A stretch of DNA of 43,152 bases from DAOPJM01 sp964490325. Lineage in GTDB: Bacteria > Bacillota > Clostridia > Christensenellales > CAG-138. Positions 1 to 6,552 of the stretch are shown piece by piece (position 1 is the first letter of the stretch; each line of letters begins with the position of its first letter). The notes under the pieces were generated by a model. The model did no database searches and was not told the DNA's origin. It was given only the letters and a program-made list of their open reading frames with translations. The translations under genes were made by a program, and so were the position numbers. The DNA lies in contig CAZBBX010000018.1 of NCBI GenBank assembly GCA_964490325.1, forward strand, positions 1-43,152, in the 5' to 3' direction.

Positions 1-71
1 CTCCCCCTACACGCAATCCTCCCTCACTTTTACCCGGAACTATTTTACACCAACGCCTGTCAATTGCATTC

Positions 72-100
72 TTGACATATGCCCGATATTGCGGTATGCT
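72..100 (+). promoter_or_regulatory. Sigma-A promoter of the DUF134 operon
   Basis: TTGACA at 72-77 and TATGCT at 95-100 are separated by 17 bases, a near-consensus vegetative promoter. The start of transcription should fall near 107, about 40 bases before the first gene. An inverted repeat overlaps both ends of this promoter. Confidence 0.75.
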
Positions 101-120
101 CACATAAATGGCATATGTCA
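73..120. promoter_or_regulatory. Inverted-repeat operator candidate around the DUF134 promoter
   Basis: TGACATATGCC (73-83) and GGCATATGTCA (110-120) form a perfect 11-bp inverted repeat. The left arm covers the -35 element and the right arm sits just after the expected transcription start. A related partial copy, GGTATG, lies at 93-98. A dimeric repressor bound here would block RNA polymerase. The DNA-binding DUF134 protein encoded just downstream is the obvious candidate, but that is inference. Confidence 0.55.
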
Positions 121-147
121 TGATCGATCAAAAAGGAGAGAGACGCA

Positions 148-558
148 ATGCCCAGACCCAAAAAATGTCGTAAGGTGTGTTGTATGCCGACAAGCACCGA
201 GTTTGCGCCTGTAGATGCGGACTTACGATCGGCGGACGCCGTTGTGATGACGGTAGAAGAATACGAGGCGATACGGCTCATCGACCACGAGGGTTTCACG
301 CAGGAGGAATGTGCCGGATACATGCGGATCGCACGGACTACCGTCCAACTGATCTACAATGCAGCACGGAAAAAGCTGTCCGTCTCGTTGGTGGAAGGGA
401 AGCCGCTCAACATCAGCGGCGGAGACTATCGGCTGTGTGACGGAGACGAGCCGTATTGCGGCTGTGGCGGGTGTCGCAGGCACCGCTGCGGACGATCACG
501 TAAAGAAACTGATGAACAAGAAAAGGAGAATGATGATGAGAATTGCGGTTGCTTATGA
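148..558 (+). CDS. DUF134 (UPF0251) family putative DNA-binding protein
   Basis: The 136-residue protein opens with the family hallmark MPRPKKCRKV and contains a sigma-70 region-4-like helix-turn-helix at about residues 45-80 (IRLIDHEGFTQEECAGYM, then RTTVQLIYNAARKKL). Family members are presumed DNA-binding regulators and often sit beside NifX/NifB-like genes, as here. The C-terminal third is rich in cysteine (CGCGGC, then a final CGC), which could bind metal or persulfide. The start follows an AAGGAGAGAG ribosome-binding site. The 3' end overlaps the next gene by 23 bases, so the two are probably translationally coupled. It may regulate its own operon through the inverted repeat at 73-120. 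The family assignment is firm; the ligand is unknown. Confidence 0.85.
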   Translation: MPRPKKCRKVCCMPTSTEFAPVDADLRSADAVVMTVEEYEAIRLIDHEGFTQEECAGYMRIARTTVQLIYNAARKKLSVSLVEGKPLNISGGDYRLCDGDEPYCGCGGCRRHRCGRSRKETDEQEKENDDENCGCL

Positions 559-940
559 AAACGGAGAGGTCTATCAGCATTTCGGACACACGGAGCAATT
601 CTGTGTTTACGATGTGGAAAACGGGCAGGTAACGCATAAAACGTTGGTCAGCACCAACGGAAGCGGGCATGGCGCATTAGCGGATATGCTGGAAAAGCTC
701 CATGTAGATGCGCTGATCTGCGGCGGCATCGGCGGCGGTGCGCGGCAGGCGCTCGACAAGGTCGGCATCCGACTGTACGGCGGCGTATCGGGAGCTGCAG
801 ACGCCGCAGCAGCTGCCTTGCTGAACGGAACTCTTTCCTTTGATCCCGACATACGCTGCAGCCATCACGAAGAACAGCAGCGCGGCGTCTGCGGGGAACA
901 CGGCTGCGGCGAAGCGCATACCTGTCAAAAGTTACGGTAA
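536..940 (+). CDS. NifX/NifB-type dinitrogenase iron-molybdenum cofactor-binding family protein
   Basis: This 134-residue protein begins MRIAVAYENGEVYQHFGH, typical of the Nitro_FeMo-Co (NifX/NifY/NifB C-terminal) fold. It continues with the glycine-rich stretch CGGIGGGARQALDKVGI, conserved in standalone members. The last 30 residues are Cys/His-rich (CSHHEE, CGEHGCGEAHTC) and look like a metal-binding tail. Three ATG codons stand in a row at 530, 533 and 536; 536 is chosen because AGGAG at 524-528 is then 7 bases away. No nitrogenase gene is in the window, so a general iron-sulfur or metal-cluster carrier role is more likely than FeMo-co maturation. Confidence 0.85.
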   Translation: MRIAVAYENGEVYQHFGHTEQFCVYDVENGQVTHKTLVSTNGSGHGALADMLEKLHVDALICGGIGGGARQALDKVGIRLYGGVSGAADAAAAALLNGTLSFDPDIRCSHHEEQQRGVCGEHGCGEAHTCQKLR

Positions 941-1280
941 ACCCCGCGTGCGTTTGTCGATGAACACTTCTTCCGAAGGGCTGATACGGCAGGCGCAAAA
1001 GGTCAGTGCAATGAAAAGCCGTCCTCACTCTGTCTTCGGCCGCTTGTGTGACAGAGCGTCCCCCGCCTCGGACAAGAAAAAAGAAATGCTGTTTGCTGAT
1101 GGAGTAGGCTTTCTGTGCGGCGTGCCTAGGGCGGCGAACGAAAACTCTTGTCAAGCTCCCCTTTGATCACGGCTGAAGGGGGTGCCCGCTTCGCACAGGG
1201 ACGCACGCTGCTGCGATCTCGGGCACAGTTTTAAAAAGCAGTGCAGGGAAAACCGTTGCCGTATTACAGCAACAAGTGAA
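941..1280. other. Non-coding stretch with no recognised feature
   Basis: Between the NifX-like gene and the terminator at 1281 I see only short overlapping frames with implausible composition. There is no ribosome-binding site in front of any of them and no tRNA or recognisable riboswitch. Confidence 0.5.
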
Positions 1281-1308
1281 GCGTTCGCCTTTCGGCGAGC
1301 GCTTTTTT
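1281..1308 (+). terminator. Rho-independent terminator
   Basis: GCGTTCGCC and GGCGAGCGC pair over 9 positions (one G-U) around a TTTC loop and are followed by TTTTTT. It lies 340 bases after the NifX-like gene and 90 before the DUF6132 gene. It therefore separates, or attenuates between, the two halves of the metal/sulfur cluster. Confidence 0.75.
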
Positions 1309-1394
1309 GCTGATCTGTCGATCATTGGTGATAAACTCACGGAAGCCGCACAGGCTAAGCGATATACTGGATGCAAAAAGGAGGTTCTGTACCA

Positions 1395-1646
1395 ATGAAA
1401 CAAGCATTTTTGGTCGGACTAAGAAAATATCTTCCCGTTATCGCGATGACAGTCCTTGGCCTTGTCGGCGGGTATCTGTATTACCGCTTCGTGGGATGTG
1501 CAAGCGGGACCTGCGCCATCACATCGAACCCGATCCTGTCGGCAGTATACGGCGGTCTACTGGGCGGACTTGTCGGATCTCTGTTTATTCCAAGAAAGTG
1601 CCGTGCCTGCGGGACAAATGAAAATATGGAGGATCATCATGCGTAA
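1395..1646 (+). CDS. DUF6132 family small membrane protein
   Basis: An 83-residue protein with one clear membrane segment at about residues 10-30 (YLPVIAMTVLGLVGGYLYY) and a second glycine-rich hydrophobic segment at about 47-66 (ILSAVYGGLLGGLVGSLFI). The motif FVGCASGTCAITSNP, with two cysteines, is characteristic of DUF6132 proteins, which often neighbour rhodanese or sulfur-transfer genes. The pair of cysteines in a small membrane protein suggests thiol or metal chemistry at the membrane, but no function is established. The start has AAAGGAGG upstream. The 3' end overlaps the next gene by 8 bases, indicating coupling to the disulfide reductase fusion. Confidence 0.75.
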   Translation: MKQAFLVGLRKYLPVIAMTVLGLVGGYLYYRFVGCASGTCAITSNPILSAVYGGLLGGLVGSLFIPRKCRACGTNENMEDHHA

Positions 1647-4092
1647 AACAGTCATTATCGGCGGTGTGGCCGGAGGGGCAAGCTGTGCAGCGCGCCTGAG
1701 AAGATTGGATGAAACTGCCGAGATCGTTCTCCTGGAGCGCGGCGAGTATATCTCGTATGCCAACTGCGGTCTTCCTTATCATGTAGGCGACGTCATCAAG
1801 AGCCGCAGTGCACTTCTGCTGCAAACGCCTGAGGCGATGCGGCAGAAATTTAGGGTGGATGTACGCGTCAAAAACGAGGCTGTCTCGATCAACCGAGAAA
1901 AGAAGACCGTTTCTGTCAAAAGAACGGACAGCGGAGAGGTGTACGAGGAAAGCTACGACACTCTTGTGCTCTCAACCGGCTCGTCCCCGCTGCGTCCCCC
2001 CATCCCCGGCATCGATTCCCCACGCATCAAAACGCTGTGGACGATACCCGATACGGACGATATTCGCGCACTCGTGCAAAAGCAGGGCATAAAGACCGCA
2101 GCTGTCATCGGCGGGGGCTTCATCGGGCTTGAAATGGCGGAGAATCTCCGTCATGTGGGTTTGACGGTTTCGATCATCGAAATGCTTGACCAGGTCATGG
2201 CTCCTCTCGATTATGAGATGGCGCAGCTGCTGCAGCAGAACATTACCGAAAACGGGGTTGGGCTTTATCTGGGCGATGGCGTGGCTTCCTTTTCGGATAA
2301 CGGAGGCGAAGTCGTCATCACGCTTAAAAGCGGGAAGACCGTTGCGGCGGAGCTTGTGCTGCTCGCAATTGGCGTGCGTCCCAACAGCGAACTTGCAAAA
2401 GCTGCGGGTCTTGCGCTGAACGCACGCAGCGGTATTGTTGTTGACGAATACCTGCGCACCTCCGATCCTTCCATCTACGCGGTAGGCGATGTTATCGAAG
2501 TAACGGACCTCCTGTTTAAGGGGCGCACGATGATACCGCTTGCAGGACCAGCGAACAAGCAGGGACGCATCGCGGCAGACAACATTGTCGGCGGTCATGA
2601 AATGTATCGCGGCACGCAGGGAACATCGGTTGCTAAGGTGTTTGACCTTACTGCCGCTTCCACCGGTGCAAACGAAAAAACGCTCGTCAAGCGCGGCCTG
2701 CAGAAGGGTACGGATTTTCAGAGTATTCTGATCACGCAGAATTCGCATGCGGGCTATTATCCCGGCGCTGTACCGATGGTGCTGAAGCTGCTGTTCTCCA
2801 TGGACGGCAAAAAACTGTTCGGCGCGCAGATAGTTGGCAGAGACGGCGTGGACAAGCGCATCGATACGATAGCCGTTACCATAAGACTGGGCGGCGGTGT
2901 AACAGAGCTTAAGGAGCTGGAGCTTGCATATGCGCCGCCGTACTCCTCGGCAAAGGATCCCGTGAACATGGCGGGCTTTGTGGCGGAAAATGTCCTTAAC
3001 TCTCTTGTGCGCTTCTCGACATGGGATGTGGTGGAAAGCGATCCTGACGCGGTGCTGCTGGATGTGCGCGAGGATGCGGAACTATTGGCCTTCTCCCTGC
3101 CCAACGCAAAGCATATCCCCTTGGGGCAGCTGCGCACAAGGCTGCATGAGCTGGATAAAGATCGCCGCATCGTTGTCTTCTGTGCCATCGGCGTGCGCTC
3201 CTATAACGCGGCACGAATACTGATGCAGAACGGCTTTGCCGATGTTCTGCTTTATCCCGGCGGAACGCGATTTTATCAATCGACACATTACGGCGACAAT
3301 GTCGCTGCGCCAATGGATACAGCGTCTGTTGCGGACAGCGGGATCGTGAGCGATAGCCGAACCGTGACCGCCTCCATGCGGATAGACTGCAGCGGTATGC
3401 AGTGCCCCGGCCCCATTATGAAGGTTTTTGAAACGATGAAGGACATGAAGAACGGCGAGGCTATGGAGGTCTCCGCCTCCGATCCCGGCTTTATGCGGGA
3501 TATCGGAGCTTGGTGCCGCCGCACCGGAAATACGCTTGTTTCAAACGAACGACGCGGAAGCGACTATGTTGCCGTTGTGCAAAAAGTCAGCAACGCTCCC
3601 GTGCGCGCAGTGCAGGAGACGGCCGACGGAAAGACCATCATCGTGTTCTCGGGCGACCTGGACAAAGTGCTTGCAAGCTTCATCATTGCAAACGGAGCCG
3701 CAGCCATGGGCAGACATGTTACGATGTTCTTCACCTTCTGGGGGCTTACCGCACTGCGCAAAGCGCAAAAGCAGCCTGTGAAAAAGACGTTTACGGAGTC
3801 AATGTTCGAAGCAATGCTGCCACGCGGGAGCAAGAAGCTCGGCCTTTCCCGCATGAACATGGGCGGCATGGGAACCGCAATGATGAAGAGGATCATGAAT
3901 GACAAGAACGTGGATTCTCTGGAAACACTCATCGAGAAGGCAATTCGACAGGGTGTAAAGATCGTTGCCTGCACGATGAGCATGGACGTCATGGGCATTA
4001 AGCAGGAGGAGCTGATAGACGGCGTCGAGCTTGGCGGCGTTGGAGCGTATTTGGGTGACGCGGAGGAATCCAATGTGAATCTGTTTATTTAG
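1639..4092 (+). CDS. CoA-disulfide reductase / rhodanese / TusA / DsrE fusion protein
   Basis: This 817-residue multidomain protein probably moves sulfane sulfur and reduces CoA disulfide or persulfide with NAD(P)H. Residues 1-330 are a FAD/NAD pyridine nucleotide-disulfide oxidoreductase: GGVAGGASCAAR near the N-terminus, YANCGLPYH with the single redox cysteine C43 typical of CoA-disulfide reductases, GGGFIGLE at 158-165 and the FAD motif YAVGD at 280-284. Residues about 330-450 are the dimerisation domain. Residues about 460-550 are a rhodanese with active-site C515 (CAIGVRS). Residues about 580-650 are TusA-like with CPGP (C589). Residues about 664-817 are DsrE/DsrF-like, with C778 in a possible active loop. 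The start has GGAGG at 1628-1632 and overlaps the DUF6132 gene. Known relatives usually carry reductase plus rhodanese; here all four modules are intact on one chain. Confidence 0.9.
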   Translation: MRKTVIIGGVAGGASCAARLRRLDETAEIVLLERGEYISYANCGLPYHVGDVIKSRSALLLQTPEAMRQKFRVDVRVKNEAVSINREKKTVSVKRTDSGEVYEESYDTLVLSTGSSPLRPPIPGIDSPRIKTLWTIPDTDDIRALVQKQGIKTAAVIGGGFIGLEMAENLRHVGLTVSIIEMLDQVMAPLDYEMAQLLQQNITENGVGLYLGDGVASFSDNGGEVVITLKSGKTVAAELVLLAIGVRPNSELAKAAGLALNARSGIVVDEYLRTSDPSIYAVGDVIEVTDLLFKGRTMIPLAGPANKQGRIAADNIVGGHEMYRGTQGTSVAKVFDLTAASTGANEKTLVKRGLQKGTDFQSILITQNSHAGYYPGAVPMVLKLLFSMDGKKLFGAQIVGRDGVDKRIDTIAVTIRLGGGVTELKELELAYAPPYSSAKDPVNMAGFVAENVLNSLVRFSTWDVVESDPDAVLLDVREDAELLAFSLPNAKHIPLGQLRTRLHELDKDRRIVVFCAIGVRSYNAARILMQNGFADVLLYPGGTRFYQSTHYGDNVAAPMDTASVADSGIVSDSRTVTASMRIDCSGMQCPGPIMKVFETMKDMKNGEAMEVSASDPGFMRDIGAWCRRTGNTLVSNERRGSDYVAVVQKVSNAPVRAVQETADGKTIIVFSGDLDKVLASFIIANGAAAMGRHVTMFFTFWGLTALRKAQKQPVKKTFTESMFEAMLPRGSKKLGLSRMNMGGMGTAMMKRIMNDKNVDSLETLIEKAIRQGVKIVACTMSMDVMGIKQEELIDGVELGGVGAYLGDAEESNVNLFI

Positions 4093-4267
4093 TACAAGCA
4101 AAAGTCTGAGATAAAAGCGAAAAGGAATACTTAGTCTCCCCCGCGCTTCGTCCCCAACGCCTGTACTTGCAGCGGGCGCAAGAGCGATCGGCAGCTACGC
4201 TTGCGGCGCACACGATGCGGAGCAGACAAGTCAAGCGCCTTTGCTTCCTCGATCTGTTGTCAAAATT

Positions 4268-4305
4268 CCGAAAGTGTAAAGTAATTTGACACTTTCGGAG
4301 TTTTA
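4268..4305 (+). terminator. Rho-independent terminator after the sulfur fusion gene
   Basis: CCGAAAGTGT and ACACTTTCGG form a perfect 10-bp stem around an 11-base loop and are followed by AGTTTTA. It lies about 180 bases after the stop codon; nothing recognisable lies in between. Confidence 0.75.
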
Positions 4306-4309
4306 TTCA

Positions 4310-4338
4310 TTGTTTCGCGTTGCGATAGGCGATATACT
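4310..4338 (+). promoter_or_regulatory. Sigma-A promoter of the candidate structured RNA
   Basis: TTGTTT (4310-4315) and TATACT (4333-4338) have a 17-base spacer. It sits directly after the preceding terminator, so transcription should restart near 4345, about 340 bases before the next start codon. That is much longer than an ordinary leader. Confidence 0.65.
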
Positions 4339-4344
4339 TAAATG

Positions 4345-4600
4345 ATCCAAACGGAAGGGAGCGTCTGCATGGCGCGGGCGTTATTATCCGTCAAGCTAAG
4401 CAAGCTTGGTAAGCGGCTCCCCGTATGCAGAGAGACGTCGGCAAGGGAGCCAAGGCGCCATCTGCGCTAAATAACGCATAGGTGCGGAGCTGACGGTCTG
4501 CGATCCACCGATGCTTTCGACGGAATAGGGGTCGATCTTTCCTCTCCGACGGTCAGAAGAATGCCGTTTAGCTCAAAAGGGCTATACCGGCACCGCTTTT
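4345..4600 (+). ncRNA. Candidate structured non-coding RNA or long regulatory leader
   Basis: About 255 bases between a promoter and a terminator-like hairpin hold many paired segments and no plausible open frame. CAAGCT/AGCTTG (4392-4397/4403-4408) is a small hairpin. GGCTCCC/GGGAGCC (4415-4421/4445-4451) is a 7-bp stem. TCTGCAT/ATGCAGA (4364-4370/4425-4431) interleaves with that stem, as a pseudoknot would. CTGAC plus GTC (4490-4498) pairs with GAC plus GTCAG (4548-4556). TGCCG/CGGCA (4562-4566/4588-4592) with an inner TAGCTC/GGGCTA ends the element, followed by TTTT at 4597-4600. I do not recognise a riboswitch class. Size, pseudoknot and clostridial context would fit the raiA RNA motif, but this is unverified. 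Confidence 0.5.
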
Positions 4601-4687
4601 GTATTCAAAAGGAGAGAACAGGTCAAAGGGGCTGCTTTTAGAACACGGCGTCACAAAAATACGAATGGAAAGTTGAGGATTGTTACG

Positions 4688-5266
4688 ATGTATGCAATGA
4701 AAGAGATCAGGCGTGCGATCCGCCGCGACAGCGACCTGCGGCATGTATTGGTCAGGTCGGCCGGCAAGGACGTTATCCTGCTGGACATGGCGGGAGACGG
4801 CAGCGCCGATATGGCGATCTTAGACACGACCGGCGACGGCAACGCCGATACTATCGCACTTGATACCGACAACAACGGCTTTTTCGACACCATGCTGACG
4901 GATACCGACGGAAACGACATTCCCGATACCATCCTGATCGGCGATCTCACACGCGGCGTCATTGACGAGGTGGTTTCCGGCGTGGATGTGGAGGACGCGA
5001 TCACCGCCCTTGCGGAGGAGATCATGACGGCGGTCGTTGGCGCAGCGATCGCTGCATCTGCGGTGGATGCCTTGACCGAGGCCGCGTATATGCACTTGAT
5101 CGAGGTCGCTGAGGCGGCGGACAAGGCGGATAAGGCGGCGGCTCGTGAGCTGCGGAAAGCACAGTTTGAGCAGAAGCGCATCGAGAATGCGGACGCCCGC
5201 AGGGAACGTGTGGACACGCTGAAGGCAAAGATTTCAAAGACGCTCAATAAGAAGGACGCAAAGTAA
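4688..5266 (+). CDS. Aspartate-rich repeat protein of unknown function
   Basis: The 192-residue protein is not recognised. Residues 33-84 consist of four 13-residue repeats, roughly D-x-x-G-D-G-x-A-D-x-x-x-L (DMAGDGSADMAIL, DTTGDGNADTIAL, DTDNNGFFDTMLT, DTDGNDIPDTILI), resembling thrombospondin type-3 or EF-hand calcium loops. An alanine-rich segment (about 113-130) follows, then a charged helix likely to form a coiled coil (140-190). There is no signal peptide, so a cytoplasmic location is predicted, which is odd for calcium-type repeats. ATG 4688 is chosen over the TTG at 4673 because GAGGA at 4675-4679 is 8 bases upstream of it. It follows the candidate RNA by about 90 bases. Confidence 0.7.
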   Translation: MYAMKEIRRAIRRDSDLRHVLVRSAGKDVILLDMAGDGSADMAILDTTGDGNADTIALDTDNNGFFDTMLTDTDGNDIPDTILIGDLTRGVIDEVVSGVDVEDAITALAEEIMTAVVGAAIAASAVDALTEAAYMHLIEVAEAADKADKAAARELRKAQFEQKRIENADARRERVDTLKAKISKTLNKKDAK

Positions 5267-5284
5267 AAAGCTCAAATGGGCAAG

Positions 5285-5310
5285 GCGCGCATTCACACAG
5301 TGCGCGCTTT
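5285..5310 (+). terminator. Probable terminator
   Basis: GCGCGCA and TGCGCGC form a perfect 7-bp GC-rich stem with a 9-base loop, followed by only TTT. It lies 18 bases after the repeat protein gene. The short T run makes termination partial or uncertain. Confidence 0.5.
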
Positions 5311-5349
5311 CCCGCATGGCTTTTCCGTTGTTTGGAGGGAGGAAAACGT

Positions 5350-6081
5350 ATGTTCTTTGTTTTGCCTGTTTACGGCATCCTGTTGATCTATATTTTGGCG
5401 GCGGTGCTTCCCGCGTTCTTTCTGATGCGATATGTGTACAAGCAGGATCGCATCGAGAAGGAATCGCCTGTGCTGCTGCTGCAGCTGATCGGACTTGGCG
5501 CAGTGGCCGCCATTCTTGCAGGCGGGCTTGAATACGTTGGCGAGCTGCTGCTGAACACAGCCGTGGACGGTCAACTCAGTCAAAGCAGTCCGATCTACTT
5601 GATCCTACTGTCGTTTTTGGTGGTAGGCGTGATCGAGGAAGGTGCAAAGCTGATTTTGCTCTATCTCCGTTCGTGGCGTGACCCGAACTTTAACTATCGC
5701 TTTGATGGTATTGTCTATGCGGTTTTCATCAGTCTTGGATTCGCTGCGCTTGAAAACATCCAATATGTGCTCGGTTACGGATTGACGGTCGCCATGCCGC
5801 GTGCACTGCTCGCCATCCCCGGACATATGAGCTTCGCGGTATTCATGGGCATATTCTACAGTCGAGCAAAGCTGTGCGAGAACAGAGGCGACCGACACGG
5901 AAAGAGACTGAACCTGCTGGCGGGCTATTTGATCGCCGTGTTTCTGCATGGCTGTTACGATTCCTGCGCGATGATCGGCAATACCTTATCCACAGTGCTC
6001 TTTGTGGTGTTCGTAGCTGTGCTGTACTATGTAGTGTTCAGGGTAATAAAGCTGCAGGCGCAGAAGGACGAACCCATCTGA
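5350..6081 (+). CDS. PrsW family intramembrane metalloprotease
   Basis: The 243-residue integral membrane protein has about seven to eight hydrophobic segments. It carries the PrsW signatures: EEGAK in a membrane-adjacent helix (EExxK), FAALENIQY, HMSFAVFMG and HGCYDS, supplying the glutamate and histidine residues thought to bind zinc. PrsW in Bacillus performs site-1 cleavage of an anti-sigma factor in response to envelope stress. No sigma/anti-sigma pair is nearby, so the substrate is unknown. The start at 5350 is preceded by a very strong GGAGGGAGG site (5334-5342). Confidence 0.85.
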   Translation: MFFVLPVYGILLIYILAAVLPAFFLMRYVYKQDRIEKESPVLLLQLIGLGAVAAILAGGLEYVGELLLNTAVDGQLSQSSPIYLILLSFLVVGVIEEGAKLILLYLRSWRDPNFNYRFDGIVYAVFISLGFAALENIQYVLGYGLTVAMPRALLAIPGHMSFAVFMGIFYSRAKLCENRGDRHGKRLNLLAGYLIAVFLHGCYDSCAMIGNTLSTVLFVVFVAVLYYVVFRVIKLQAQKDEPI

Positions 6082-6494
6082 CAGCACCACCATCGCACCC
6101 GCTGACTCGAACACAAGGGATCAAGGCGTGCTCACTGTCCGTAAGAGACCGCAGCAGGAGGCGTCAAATTCGATGGGCCCGAAAGTGACATTGACCGCAC
6201 CATATGGATCTCCTCTTTTCTGACCATCGCGGACTATCCTGCGTTCTGTGGGGTGAACATCCGTGCCCAAGAGTACATATACGGCACGAAAACAGCTTGC
6301 TATACTGTTCACGCCGACCGTCCCCTGTGTGCCTTTTGCTTCTTTTTACCTTTAAATTGCTTCCCTGTATTTAATTTAGCCCATATTATTATTTTTTATG
6401 TATCTGCATGTGTTTTAGGCACACTAAATTTTTCTGATGTTTTATGATTACATAAGCTATATTGTGAAATTTTAGAAAATATCGCGGAATTTGC
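6082..6494. other. Intergenic region with a sharp shift to AT-rich DNA
   Basis: The first 250 bases are GC-balanced and hold no credible gene. From about 6340 to 6545 the DNA becomes markedly AT-rich, unlike the rest of the window, and ends in the adhesin promoter. The change may mark a regulatory region or the edge of acquired DNA. Confidence 0.5.
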
Positions 6495-6523
6495 TTGATT
6501 ATTTTCTTATTTAAGGTTATATT
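6495..6523 (+). promoter_or_regulatory. Sigma-A promoter of the adhesin gene
   Basis: TTGATT (6495-6500) and TATATT (6518-6523) are separated by 17 bases. The predicted start of transcription is near 6530, just ahead of the AGGAGG ribosome-binding site at 6537-6542. Confidence 0.65.
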
Positions 6524-6552
6524 TAGAATCTATTTCAGGAGGTTTGAGGTTT

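Noticed and set aside
4345..4600. Cobalamin, TPP, lysine, M-box or other known riboswitch, tmRNA, RNase P or SRP RNA
   Set aside because: None of the conserved core sequences of these classes could be found in the stretch; only a loose similarity to M-box words was noted.
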